From positions 21,565 to 85,564 of the forward strand of contig JAAYVR010000123.1 in NCBI GenBank assembly GCA_012517065.1: a DNA stretch of 64,000 bases, in the 5' to 3' direction. A program made the translations under genes and the position numbers. The DNA is from Verrucomicrobiota bacterium (GTDB lineage Bacteria; Verrucomicrobiota; Verrucomicrobiia; Limisphaerales; J093). The notes below the pieces were generated by a model. It was given only the letters and a program-made list of their open reading frames with translations. It did not search any database and was not told the origin of the DNA. Positions 8,598 to 17,461 of this stretch are shown piece after piece (position 1 is the stretch's first letter; the number at the start of each line of letters is the position of its first letter).

Positions 8598-9794
8598 ATG
8601 CAAACAAGAAATAGGATGTTTGGAATAGGCATGGTGTGCGCGGCGATCTGGCTTTTCGCCACCAGCCTTAACGCCGCGAATTCTGCGGCCATCGAAGATG
8701 TCCTCAAATTGAAAGACGCAGGCGTGCAGGACGAAACAATCGTCGCGTTCGTCCAGAGCAAGAAAATTAATTACGATCTGTCCGCGGACGACTTGTTGTC
8801 TCTGCGCGCCAAAGGCCTGTCAGAAGCGGTTATCAAAGCCATGCTTGCCAGTGGCAAAGCGAATGGGCCAACGGCCAGCACGGGTGGAACCCAGGCTTCC
8901 ACGACCGCGGGGGTTTCGACACCTCAGGGCGCGCCCCAGGCACCGTCTGTTCAACCGCCGTCCCAGCCTGCTGCGAGCGGCCCTTCAAGCCCGCCTGTCT
9001 CTGTGCCTCCTCCTCCGCCGTCGGTATTGCCGCCGGCACAACCTGCGCCGCCGGCGAACCCTGATGTTGCGTTTTTCTACGAGGCGCTGGCGCCGTATGG
9101 GCGATGGATTCTCATCGAAGACGGGCGGTGGTGCTGGCAGCCGGCAATTGTGGTTACGACGCCGGGCTGGCGGCCGTATTGGGACAGGGGGTATTGGGTA
9201 TGGACCAACTACGGTTGGTACTGGTACTCGGAGTATCCGTGGGGTTGGGCTGTCTTTCACTATGGCCGATGGCACTTGCATCCAAGACACGGGTGGGTCT
9301 GGGTGCCGGATCGAGTTTGGGGACCGGCATGGGTTGTCTGGCGCACGGGCGGCGAATACTGTGGTTGGGCGCCGCTGCCACCCGGAGTTGTGTATGATAC
9401 CGTATCGGCAAGATTCGTGTATCACGGTAAGCACGTCAGTGCAGGGTTCGACTTTGGCTTGGACTGGGTGCACTTCAGCTTCTGTTATGTGGCTGACATT
9501 GGAAAACCGTCACGCCGACCGGTCGGCGGTGATCGCGGACGAGACGTGTTCCATCACACAACGGTGGTATTCAACTACACGGTCGATCGTCCGCATGGGG
9601 GCGGACACGCAGACCACCGGATAATCAACCACGGGATCGATCCCGAACATGTTAGCGGTGGGAGAAAACCGCCAGTTGTCCAAGTGCGCACGGTCGATAG
9701 CCCACAGCCACCGCGCGTTTACGAAAGAATAGACCCCCGCAGAAAGATGATCTCGGTCTATCGCCCGCCACACGGAGGTCACGGGCCGCGGTAG
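8598..9794 (+). CDS. Exported Trp/Tyr-rich DUF6600-type protein
   Basis: This 398-residue protein starts with a signal peptide (MQTRNRMFGIGMVCAAIW, cleavage near SLNAAN). A short SHOCT-like helical segment follows (IEDVLKLKDAGVQDETIVAF), then a linker almost entirely Pro/Ala/Ser/Gln (about residues 85-155). The core is packed with aromatics: YGRWILIEDGRWCWQP, YWVWTNYGWYWYSEYPWGW, GWVWVPDRVWGPAWVVWR and YCGWAPLPPG. This is the pattern I associate with DUF6600, a family of exported proteins of unknown function. The tail is His- and Arg-rich. ATG 8598 is chosen over an upstream in-frame ATG because it gives the signal peptide directly. Confidence 0.8.
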   Translation: MQTRNRMFGIGMVCAAIWLFATSLNAANSAAIEDVLKLKDAGVQDETIVAFVQSKKINYDLSADDLLSLRAKGLSEAVIKAMLASGKANGPTASTGGTQASTTAGVSTPQGAPQAPSVQPPSQPAASGPSSPPVSVPPPPPSVLPPAQPAPPANPDVAFFYEALAPYGRWILIEDGRWCWQPAIVVTTPGWRPYWDRGYWVWTNYGWYWYSEYPWGWAVFHYGRWHLHPRHGWVWVPDRVWGPAWVVWRTGGEYCGWAPLPPGVVYDTVSARFVYHGKHVSAGFDFGLDWVHFSFCYVADIGKPSRRPVGGDRGRDVFHHTTVVFNYTVDRPHGGGHADHRIINHGIDPEHVSGGRKPPVVQVRTVDSPQPPRVYERIDPRRKMISVYRPPHGGHGPR

Positions 9795-9937
9795 AGGCCG
9801 CGGCAAACAAAGAGCCTGTCGCAGTCTTGGCACTCTGTCATGGTTTGGCATCAGACCGCAACGCATGGTCACTTGCCCGGTTACCCCGGCACGGCACGGT
9901 AAGAACAGACTGCGCCATCAGCAGCGTTGGACGTGGA

Positions 9938-10720
9938 TTATGCCGTGTCGTGCTGCGCGATCGCGCGCTCTCGCAATTTGGCGTAACGAAGAAAAGTCTG
10001 AAACGCTGTCATGCGCGCTATGGAATAGCCCTGCCACCCGTCAAGGAAACCAAACCGAAGGAAATAACCACGAACAAAGCGCCAGAGCGGCCTGACACAG
10101 ATATCAAGGCAAGAAGCCTGCAGTCCCTTTTCCGCTGCATGGCGAACGAAATAGTCGCTGTAGTCAATACTCTTGCGCACGAAATGATCGAGGTTTTCCA
10201 TGCTGTAGTGCTGCAAATCATGCTTTAAGCGGCCAATGCTGCCAGAAACCTCGAGCGCGTCGTGTGGTTCAACGCCAGCCCAGCGGGCCTGTCCACGGCG
10301 CCAAAGCCGCACTTTGCGGTCCGGGTACCAGTCGCCGTGCCTGATCCACTTGCCGGCGAAGAATGTGCATCGCGGAAAACTGTATGCCGCATGTCGTGGA
10401 GAACGTGCTTCCGCAGCCATGGCATCTGCGATTTCGCGTTGCAGCCCGGCGGAAACAACTTCGTCGGCGTCCAGTCCGAGCAGCCAAGGCTGCGAGGCCT
10501 TTTCAGCGGCGCTGTTCTTCTGCGGAACGTATCCTTTCCACTGCTCGCGGAACACTTTCGCGCCAAATTCACGTGCAATCTGCTCGGTGCCATCGGCGAC
10601 TTCCTCATTCAAGACGATGATGATCTCGGTTGTCCAACTGGCGACGCTTTCGAGTGCGCGCCGGATGCGCCGAGCTTCCGGGCCAGATATCATGCAGACT
10701 GAAATCAGCTGTCGTTCCAT
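9938..10720 (-). CDS. Family 2 glycosyltransferase, WaaE/KdtX-like
   Basis: This 260-residue GT-A enzyme opens with ISVCMISGPEARRIRRAL. It carries the acidic nucleotide-sugar motif GLDADEVV and the aromatic acceptor-side segment FFAGKWIRHGDWYPDRKVRLWRR that typifies the WaaE/KdtX group, which adds a sugar to the lipopolysaccharide inner core. The C-terminal region (FVRGYFLRFGFLDGWQGY) fits membrane association at the inner leaflet. No other LPS genes are adjacent, so the exact acceptor is unknown. The gene is divergent from the alcohol dehydrogenase with a 300-base gap. Confidence 0.85.
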   Translation of the reverse strand: MERQLISVCMISGPEARRIRRALESVASWTTEIIIVLNEEVADGTEQIAREFGAKVFREQWKGYVPQKNSAAEKASQPWLLGLDADEVVSAGLQREIADAMAAEARSPRHAAYSFPRCTFFAGKWIRHGDWYPDRKVRLWRRGQARWAGVEPHDALEVSGSIGRLKHDLQHYSMENLDHFVRKSIDYSDYFVRHAAEKGLQASCLDICVRPLWRFVRGYFLRFGFLDGWQGYSIARMTAFQTFLRYAKLRERAIAQHDTA

Positions 10721-11020
10721 GAGTTGACTATACCAGTTGCAGCATCAACTTTCAGGTTTTTGATCTAACGCAGTGGTTTCGTGAAGGTAGGGCGCGCGGC
10801 CCAAGCAAGCCGGAATCAACGCAGAAACTTCCAACGTTTCCGCGCAGACACGGAACTCCGACCCGGAAATCTCACCGGAATGAAGCTTTGGGTTTCTTTG
10901 TCTGGTCAGGCGGTGAGATTTCCGGGTTAGGCGGAAGAGTTTCATGTGGTTGGGCGTTACTCTGGCCGCATGTGCCTTGACGGACTTGCGGAACCGCCCG
11001 GGTCGTGCTTTGCTTGTGCC
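10721..11020. other. Divergent intergenic region
   Basis: The 300 bases between the divergent glycosyltransferase and alcohol dehydrogenase genes contain one module-A hairpin repeat (10862-10929). To its left is a stretch beginning near 10783 (ggtagggcgcgcggcc) that looks repeat-derived. Promoters for both genes are expected here, but I see no boxes I would defend. Confidence 0.5.
10862..10929 (+). repeat. Hairpin repeat module A, copy 2 (solo)
   Basis: The arms are CCCGGAAATCTCACCG on the left and CGGTGAGATTTCCGGG on the right, a perfect 16-bp stem around a core with GAAGCTTTGGG. The right end reads GGGTTA. There is no module B next to it. In this case the terminal TTA is not the stop of a recognised gene. 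Confidence 0.85.
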
Positions 11021-12028
11021 ATGAAAATCAAGGCTTGGGCAGCATTGGAACGAGGAAAACCGTTGACCGAATGGTCTTACGATCCCCCCTCATTGGCACC
11101 GCATGAAGTGCTCCTGCGAGTGGAAGCCTGCGGGTTGTGCCACAGCGATATTCACATGATAGACAACGATTGGGGACAGTCACGGTATCCGCTGGTGCCC
11201 GGCCACGAGGTTGTGGGGACCGTGGTGGCCGTTGGTTCGGGCGTGAGCGAGTTGAGCGTCGGGCTGCGCGTCGGCGTGGGCTGGCAAAGATCGTCCTGCC
11301 TCGCATGCGACGATTGCTTGCGTGGGAATGAGAACTGCTGTGACAGGATTCAGAGCGTGATTGGCGACGGGTACGGCGGTTTTGCTGACCACATCGTAAT
11401 GGACAGTCGATTCTGTTTTCCGTTGCCGGACGAAATCCCGACCGAATATGCCGGTCCTTTGATGTGTGGTGGCATAACGGTGTACAGCGGGTTGCGCGCC
11501 GCAGGTCTTTCTTCCGGCCAGCGCGTCGGCATCATAGGCGTGGGCGGACTGGGACATCTGGCTGTTCAGTTTGCGAGCCGCCTTGGCAATCAGGTGACAG
11601 TTTTCACGACCAGTGAAAACAAGGCCGAAGAAGCAACGAAACTTGGGGCGCACGACACCGTTCTGGTCCGCAACGGCAAACCGGCAAAAACTCCGAGCCG
11701 CCCTTTTCACCTGATCCTGAGCACGGTGCCGGCAGCGCTGCCGCTCGAGGCGTATTTGAACATGTTGTGCACCGACGGCGCGCTGTGCATGGTCGGCGTG
11801 CCAAACGAACCGCTGACCTTTTCAGTTTTTCCTCTTTTGGTGAAGCGTCGCCGTTTGCTTGCCAGTCCAATAGGCGGCCGGGCGCAAATGCGGGAGATGC
11901 TCGATGTCGCAGCGCGATTCGGTGTCAGGCCGATCATCGAAAAATTCCGGCTGGCAGAGATCAATACCGCGATTGCCAAGGTGCGTGATAACACAATCCG
12001 GTACAGAGCAGTTCTGATCCCACATTAA
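11021..12028 (+). CDS. Zinc-dependent alcohol dehydrogenase (cinnamyl-alcohol/YahK type)
   Basis: This is a 335-residue medium-chain dehydrogenase. The catalytic-zinc residues are visible in CGLCHSD (C40) and GHEVVG (H62). The structural zinc site is SCLACDDCLRGNENCC (C93, C96, C99, C106 or C107). The NAD(P)-binding glycine motif is GVGGLGHLAVQF. Overall layout matches the cinnamyl-alcohol-dehydrogenase/YahK subgroup, which reduces a broad range of aldehydes with NADPH. I chose ATG 11021 because the domain begins at once (MKIKAWAALERGKPL). It stands alone, convergent with rpoN. Confidence 0.9.
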   Translation: MKIKAWAALERGKPLTEWSYDPPSLAPHEVLLRVEACGLCHSDIHMIDNDWGQSRYPLVPGHEVVGTVVAVGSGVSELSVGLRVGVGWQRSSCLACDDCLRGNENCCDRIQSVIGDGYGGFADHIVMDSRFCFPLPDEIPTEYAGPLMCGGITVYSGLRAAGLSSGQRVGIIGVGGLGHLAVQFASRLGNQVTVFTTSENKAEEATKLGAHDTVLVRNGKPAKTPSRPFHLILSTVPAALPLEAYLNMLCTDGALCMVGVPNEPLTFSVFPLLVKRRRLLASPIGGRAQMREMLDVAARFGVRPIIEKFRLAEINTAIAKVRDNTIRYRAVLIPH

Positions 12029-12084
12029 TCGCCCGAATCCGCAGCAGTCAGAATAACCGGCGGCTGCCATGTCATCATGGCGTG

Positions 12085-13575
12085 CTAATACTGTTTCCTC
12101 AAGTGGGACGGCAGGATGTTCAACTCGGAGCGGTACTTTGCAACGGTGCGCCGGGCTATCATGATGCCCTTTTCGGCCAGGCGCTTCACGATTTCTTCGT
12201 CTGACAATGGCTGCTTTTTGTCCTCGTTTGCGACCATTTCATTGATCAGCTCTTTGACGCTTGCATTCGAGACGCCCACGCCGTTGGCAGTTGACAGGCC
12301 CGAGGTGAAGAAACTCTTCATTTCGAACACGCCTTGGGGAGTGTCGATGTATTTGCCGGAAACAGCGCGGCTGACTGTTGTCTCGTGTACACCCACCGCT
12401 TCGGCTATTTGAGCCATTGTCATCGGTTTGAGGTGCGACCTTCCGTGTTCCATGAACTCGCGCTGCCGTTTGACGATCTCGCGGGCGATGTTCAGGATTG
12501 TTTCCTGCCGCTGCTGAAGACTCTTGATAAGGAACTTGCCGGCGCGGATTCTTTCGCGGATATAGTTTCTGACCTCAGCAGAACTGTCGGGCCGGGCCAT
12601 CAAATCCTTGTACGTGTTGCTGATCCGCAGGTGCGGTATGGCGTCTTCATTAGCGCTCACGACGTACTCGTCACCAACCTTCCGCACAAAAACTTCCGGC
12701 ACCACGTATATGTTGTCGTCGTGAGAAAAATCGCGGCCGGGTCTGGGCTCGAGCTGCGTGATTCGCTGCCACGCAGTCTGAACGTCCTCGACGGTGCAAC
12801 CTAGAGCGCGCGCAATCTCAGGGAACCGCCTTTTGCCCAAGAGTTCCATGTGCTCGCTGATAATCCGGTATTCAAGCGTGTCCTTGCGATCTGCCCGTTC
12901 GAGTTGGAGCATCAAACATTCCCGAAGATCGCGCGCACCGACCCCGGGCGGATTGAACGACTGAATCACCTTCAGCACCTCGGCCACCTGATCGGCGGGC
13001 ACGTTCGTCGCAAACGCAAGCTCATCAACCGACGCCCGCAGGTAGCCGTTGTCATCAATGTTTCCTATGATGGACTCCGCAATTGGATACCGGTCCTCGG
13101 GCAGTTCGGAGAGTCGGACCTGCTCGATCAGATGTTCCTGAAGTGATGTGCCTGCCACGAGCGAATCAAACATGTACTTTCGGCGTTCCTCTTCTTCTTC
13201 ACGCCCACGCAACGGAACGTTGGCTTCGGAGAAATACTCGCGCCATTCCTGGTCCATCTGAACAAGCCGCTCGAATTCTGCCTGGAAATCGTCCGCAACC
13301 TTGGTCTCACCGTCCGTGGCGGGATCAAATTTCACATCAGACGGAGGTTCTGCCGGGTCGGCTCTTTCGACTTCTCTGTCGCGCTGTGACTTGCCATCCG
13401 GTCCTCGGTCAACCGGGTATTCTTCTTCCAGGACCGGGTTCTGCTGGAGTTCCTGTTCAACGAGGGCCTTGAGTTCGAGGACAGGGGCCTGCAAAAGCGC
13501 CAGCGATTGCTGGAGCTGTGGCGCCAGCACTTGCTGGAGAGCCATCTTCTGCGACAGATGCAGACCCTGCGTCAT
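12085..13575 (-). CDS. rpoN: RNA polymerase sigma-54 factor
   Basis: This 496-residue sigma-54 starts with the glutamine-rich activator-response region (QVLAPQLQQSLALLQAP, ELEQELQ-like repeats). An acidic region follows, then the core-binding domain and the DNA-binding domain with a helix-turn-helix (TMAQIAEAVGVHETTVSR). The C-terminal RpoN box is ARRTVAKYRSELNI. ATG 13575 gives the usual N-terminus (MTQGLHLSQKMALQQ); the open frame further upstream is not coding. Genes served by sigma-54 need an enhancer-binding ATPase, and none is encoded in this window. Confidence 0.96.
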   Translation of the reverse strand: MTQGLHLSQKMALQQVLAPQLQQSLALLQAPVLELKALVEQELQQNPVLEEEYPVDRGPDGKSQRDREVERADPAEPPSDVKFDPATDGETKVADDFQAEFERLVQMDQEWREYFSEANVPLRGREEEEERRKYMFDSLVAGTSLQEHLIEQVRLSELPEDRYPIAESIIGNIDDNGYLRASVDELAFATNVPADQVAEVLKVIQSFNPPGVGARDLRECLMLQLERADRKDTLEYRIISEHMELLGKRRFPEIARALGCTVEDVQTAWQRITQLEPRPGRDFSHDDNIYVVPEVFVRKVGDEYVVSANEDAIPHLRISNTYKDLMARPDSSAEVRNYIRERIRAGKFLIKSLQQRQETILNIAREIVKRQREFMEHGRSHLKPMTMAQIAEAVGVHETTVSRAVSGKYIDTPQGVFEMKSFFTSGLSTANGVGVSNASVKELINEMVANEDKKQPLSDEEIVKRLAEKGIMIARRTVAKYRSELNILPSHLRKQY

Positions 13576-13682
13576 CGCCACAAGAATAAACCCGATGTGC
13601 GATATCTCAAGCACGAATATGGTCCCGCCCCTGTTCCTGCCGACGCTCTGGAAAACGCAAGGCGACCGGGCGGGCAAACTCC

Positions 13683-13698
13683 GTGTCTGTCCCCATAT
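13683..13698 (+). repeat. GTGTCTGTCCCCATAT word, copy 3
   Basis: This is an exact copy of the 16-base word, in the 246-base gap upstream of rpoN. The preceding bases CTCC are shared with the reversed copy at 61923, giving an 18-20 base match between the two loci. Confidence 0.65.
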
Positions 13699-13747
13699 CG
13701 CGATTCCAAGAATCGCCGCGCTCATGTTCACGCTCGGGTTTAAGCTT

Positions 13748-13773
13748 GGAGCAGGCAAGAATGCCCGCGCTCC
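13748..13773. repeat. Small imperfect hairpin (GGAGC...GCTCC)
   Basis: The bases GGAGCAGGC-AAGAAT-GCC...GCTCC can fold into a short imperfect hairpin. It lies between the serine hydrolase stop and rpoN, with no T-run after it, so it is not a classic terminator. It resembles small GC hairpins scattered in related genomes, but I cannot confirm that from this window. Confidence 0.35.
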
Positions 13774-13821
13774 TGGAGCGCTTTGGACAAGGCGACGGGT
13801 TCGGAGATTTCTCGACCTTCT

Positions 13822-14985
13822 TTACTCGCGGTTCATCCGTGCTGCCTGGATGTGAATCAGCGCTCGCACGGCTTCGTCGGTGGCTTTGAAAGCAGCGTCG
13901 TCGCCTTGATTTACGCATACCATGATTGCGAAATCGCGCTTGGGCGCCAGCCACACGTTGGCGTAGTTCATGGTATTGCAGCCGGTGTGGTTGAGGACTG
14001 TGCCACCACCCCAATCGCGTTCTACGACAATCCAGCCCGCAGCATGTGTGGAATCGAATGGCGGCTTGTGAAGGATCGCGTAGCTGCTGGGTTGTAAGAG
14101 CGCCCGGCCGCCACGGGCGCCCCGGAGTTGATCGATAACACACCGCGCCCAATCATCGAGTGGGGCGTGCACGCGTCCTGCCGGACCAAGAACCGGCGGG
14201 TTGTCGGTTTCAGGGCCGTTTTGAGCAACCGGTTTCCCGGAGCTGTAGTGTCCCCACGGTTGATCAATCTTTCTTGGCGTGCCTGTGCCGCCAAACCCGG
14301 TCCGATGCATCCCCAATGGCATGAACAAATCGTCGCGGATGACAGTTTCCCAAGGCTTGTTTGTCAGCTTTTCGATTATCGCGCCCAGAACGACATATCC
14401 CAGATTCGAGTACAGGTACTTTTCACCGGGCGGGTGCAACGGCGGGTCTGCGAAGGCTCTCTTGAGCGCGTCAAGCCTGGCTTTGGGAGCGTCCGGGCAC
14501 GATCGAAAGGCCGACCAATCCAGATTGGCCGGCAAACCGGAGTGGTGCGTTAGCAGGTGCATGACGGTGATCCGCCGTGTTTCCGGGTGAAAGCCGTTTT
14601 CGAGTTCGGGAAACAAGGACGCAACAGTCGATTGCCAATCGAGCATGCCACGTTCGACCAGACGGGCGACCAGAGTTGCGGTCATGGCTTTTGTGTTTGA
14701 CCCGAGGTGCCACAAGTCGTTTGTGGTGACTTGCACTGTTGTGCCGGTTTTGCGCACGCCAACTGCGTCGAGGCACTCGATGCCTTTCGAGGTGGCAATT
14801 GCGGCGGCTATTCCGGGGACCCCGAACTTTGTCCTGATCTCATCAAGGGCCGATACAACCGTGGGCGTTGTGCCGGGAGCGCATCTTGTGGAGGATGGCG
14901 GAGGTTGGTTCTGAGCGGGGGCAGCCGTGGCATCTGCGAAGAGCCGGAAAATGCAAGCTATTATAGCTAGATCGGTTTTGGTCAT
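13822..14985 (-). CDS. Exported serine hydrolase, beta-lactamase/DD-peptidase (S12) family
   Basis: This 387-residue protein carries the three active-site elements of class C beta-lactamases and DD-peptidases: SNTK (S96-K99 in HLGSNTKAMT), the Tyr-x-Asn motif YSN (KYLYSNLGYVVLG) and a His-x-Gly motif (NHTGCN) in place of KTG. A signal peptide precedes it (MTKTDLAIIACIFRLFADA, cleavage near TAAP). Such proteins in environmental bacteria are usually esterases or D-aminopeptidases acting in the periplasm, so antibiotic resistance should not be assumed. ATG 14985 is chosen; an ATG at 15012 would extend it by nine residues. Confidence 0.88.
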   Translation of the reverse strand: MTKTDLAIIACIFRLFADATAAPAQNQPPPSSTRCAPGTTPTVVSALDEIRTKFGVPGIAAAIATSKGIECLDAVGVRKTGTTVQVTTNDLWHLGSNTKAMTATLVARLVERGMLDWQSTVASLFPELENGFHPETRRITVMHLLTHHSGLPANLDWSAFRSCPDAPKARLDALKRAFADPPLHPPGEKYLYSNLGYVVLGAIIEKLTNKPWETVIRDDLFMPLGMHRTGFGGTGTPRKIDQPWGHYSSGKPVAQNGPETDNPPVLGPAGRVHAPLDDWARCVIDQLRGARGGRALLQPSSYAILHKPPFDSTHAAGWIVVERDWGGGTVLNHTGCNTMNYANVWLAPKRDFAIMVCVNQGDDAAFKATDEAVRALIHIQAARMNRE

Positions 14986-15217
14986 TTTTGGCGCTGGGTT
15001 ACAAACCCGCATTAATCGTTCACGGGCACCATATTGCAACTGGCGGCCCAATCTGGGACCGGGCTGAGCACATTACACAGCACCATTCTTGAATGAAACA
15101 ATGGGGATTGCACGTCAAATGGGTGGTCGTAGGAAGATGCGCGCGCGGCTGGCGGTGCCAATGGATTGACAAAACAGGTTTCAACGTCAAGTCTTGGGAA
15201 AAAGCAAAAGCAATATC

Positions 15218-17401
15218 ATGAGCACTAGGGAACATAAGAAACTCCTTTTGTCAGCCGGGGCCATTGCATTTTCGGTGATGCTTTGGTGCCCGACCGGATC
15301 GGCGTTCGTTTCTGAGACCGAGCCCGAACTGTTCGCGACGGGCGACTTCGATGGCAATGGCCGAACGGACATCGTCATTTTTGATCGGCCAAGCGGCAAG
15401 TACAGGCTCGGATATCAGAAGGAAGACGGCACATTTAACTGGATTGGGCACCGGCTCAGTGGCGCCAAGGACATTTCCGGCATCGCGGTGGGCAAGTTGC
15501 TGGACCCGAAAAAGGATGCCCTTATTTTCACTGCTGCCGACCTGAACATGGTGGCAATTGCTGACGCTTCAGATCCCGCTGCGACACCAAAGCCGCAGCC
15601 GATTGAACTCGAGTTGCTCGGGCCGTTTGGCGTTGCAGCAGTCGATATAGGCGGCGCCGGGAACAACCAGCTCGACGATCTTGTGTTGGCCAGCATTTAT
15701 AACGACCCGGACCCGCATAAGATTGCATTGCTGCGGAACAACGATGGGAAAGCGTTCAAAGTGCTCTCGCAATCGGTGGCAAAGGCGCAATTGAAACGCG
15801 CCAACAGAATCATGCTCAAGCCGGGCGGTCCGGCATGTTTGGCAGGGATGATGGTCGGCGACGAAGGTGCGAGTTTTCGGATTGTTGATTTGAGCGGGGG
15901 CAAGGAAACGGTTTTGGTTGAGATTGGGGATTTACCTGCGGAATCTGATTACGTGGTTATGACCAATGGTGGCGGCTCATTGCCAGCGATAGTGTTTTAC
16001 CAGCCCGGGGAACAGAGCATCAGGGTCCACCAGCTTGAACAGTCAGGAGACAAGGTCAAGGCCGGTGCGGCAAAGACGTTCGATCTTGAAAAGCCGATCA
16101 AGCTTTTGGTTGCCGTGCCCAAGCCTGAGGGGTCGCAATTGCTGGCCATTTTCGGGAAAGGGGACTCTGCCAGCATACTGGCTCTTCAGGGCAACGAGCC
16201 GCCAAAGGCAGTCCAGACAATCGAAGTACGGAGTGGAGACGCGCTGTTTGGTGCGGTGGCAATCGAATCGGGTTTTGTGCTTTTCTCATCGCCGGACTAC
16301 ATGAAATTCAGCACCTTGGAACAGTGCTACCGGCTGGCTGGGAACAACTACACAGCGGGCGCGACGGAGAAGTTGGCGTCGCTTGCCGACAACGACGACT
16401 GGACGGTTCCGGACATTCACAAGCGCATTGTCGAAACGCTCGAGAAAGAAGGGGTCGCTTCGGCAGCGGACATGAAACCTTACACCAACGCAATTCCGGG
16501 GTCGGCGGTCACGTATGTCATGTTGCCGATACCGGGTGGCGAGTTTGTGATGGGCAGTCCCGAGAATGAAAAGGGCCGCAAACCGGACGAAGGGCCGCAG
16601 CACAAGGTGAAAATCTCGCCGTTCTGGATTGGTAAATTCGAGGTCACGTGGAACGAGTACGAGATTTTCATGTACCCGGACGACGAAAAGAAACTGCGCG
16701 AGTCATACCCGACAGATGAGAAGGTCAACAGTCTGTCCGATGGTGTTACGCGGCCATCGAAACCTTACACTGAGATGAGCTTTGGGATGGGTCGCGAAGG
16801 TTTCCCGGCCATTAGCATGACACAACATGCGGCCAACAAGTACTGTCAGTGGCTGAGCGCAAAGACGGGCCACTTTTACCGGTTGCCAACCGAAGCTGAG
16901 TGGGAGTACGCCTGCAGAGCAGGCACAACCACGGCCTACTATTTCGGAGACGACGCCTCGAATCTGTCCGAATACGGATGGTTCGAGGAGAACAGCGAAG
17001 AGAACGGCGACTGGAAATATCACAAGGTTGGCAAGAAGAAACCCAATCCATGGGGTTTGCATGACATGCACGGGAACGTGTGGGAATGGTGCCTTGATCA
17101 ATACGAGGACAATTACGAGAAGTTCGCCGATACAGTTCATCAAGACCCGTGGAACAAGGCGACCAAGCCCTATCCGCATGTGGTGCGGGGAGGATCGTTT
17201 GACGACGAGGCGTCCCGGTTGCGGTCGGCAGCGAGGCGCGGATCCGACCCGGTATGGAAGATGCGCGACCCGCAGCTCCCCAAGAGTATATGGTGGTTCA
17301 CCGACGCCAAGTTCGTCGGGTTCAGAATCGTTCGGCCTTTGAATGTTCCGCCGCCGGAGCAGTTGAAAGCGTATTGGACGAGCGGCGTGGAACGTGATTA
17401 A
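15218..17401 (+). CDS. Exported FG-GAP/VCBS-like protein with a C-terminal FGE-fold domain
   Basis: This 727-residue protein has a signal peptide (KKLLLSAGAIAFSVMLW). A beta-propeller-like N-terminal half opens with FATGDFDGNGRTDIVIFD, an FG-GAP/VCBS-type repeat. The C-terminal domain (about residues 430-715) has the formylglycine-generating-enzyme fold: PGGEFVMGSP, then RLPTEAEWEYACRAGT, then GLHDMHGNVWEWCLDQY, then VVRGGSFDD and a VGFRIVRP end. The two cysteines that do the chemistry in true FGE are absent around RGGSFDDEASRLRSAARR, so it is unlikely to activate sulfatases. It sits 60 bases before an exported oxidoreductase and is probably co-transcribed with it. Confidence 0.85.
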   Translation: MSTREHKKLLLSAGAIAFSVMLWCPTGSAFVSETEPELFATGDFDGNGRTDIVIFDRPSGKYRLGYQKEDGTFNWIGHRLSGAKDISGIAVGKLLDPKKDALIFTAADLNMVAIADASDPAATPKPQPIELELLGPFGVAAVDIGGAGNNQLDDLVLASIYNDPDPHKIALLRNNDGKAFKVLSQSVAKAQLKRANRIMLKPGGPACLAGMMVGDEGASFRIVDLSGGKETVLVEIGDLPAESDYVVMTNGGGSLPAIVFYQPGEQSIRVHQLEQSGDKVKAGAAKTFDLEKPIKLLVAVPKPEGSQLLAIFGKGDSASILALQGNEPPKAVQTIEVRSGDALFGAVAIESGFVLFSSPDYMKFSTLEQCYRLAGNNYTAGATEKLASLADNDDWTVPDIHKRIVETLEKEGVASAADMKPYTNAIPGSAVTYVMLPIPGGEFVMGSPENEKGRKPDEGPQHKVKISPFWIGKFEVTWNEYEIFMYPDDEKKLRESYPTDEKVNSLSDGVTRPSKPYTEMSFGMGREGFPAISMTQHAANKYCQWLSAKTGHFYRLPTEAEWEYACRAGTTTAYYFGDDASNLSEYGWFEENSEENGDWKYHKVGKKKPNPWGLHDMHGNVWEWCLDQYEDNYEKFADTVHQDPWNKATKPYPHVVRGGSFDDEASRLRSAARRGSDPVWKMRDPQLPKSIWWFTDAKFVGFRIVRPLNVPPPEQLKAYWTSGVERD

Positions 17402-17461
17402 AGTTGCCCAAGAGCAAACCATCGAAAGAATACACCTCAAGCAAGTCCAGAGAACCAAGTC

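Noticed and set aside
10745..10945. Minus-strand open frame of 66 codons
   Set aside because: It lies across a module-A repeat in the gap upstream of the dehydrogenase and has no similarity or plausible start signal.
15166..15171. TTGACA box before the FGE-fold gene
   Set aside because: A -35-like box is present, but no acceptable -10 element follows at 16 to 18 bases, so I do not call a promoter.
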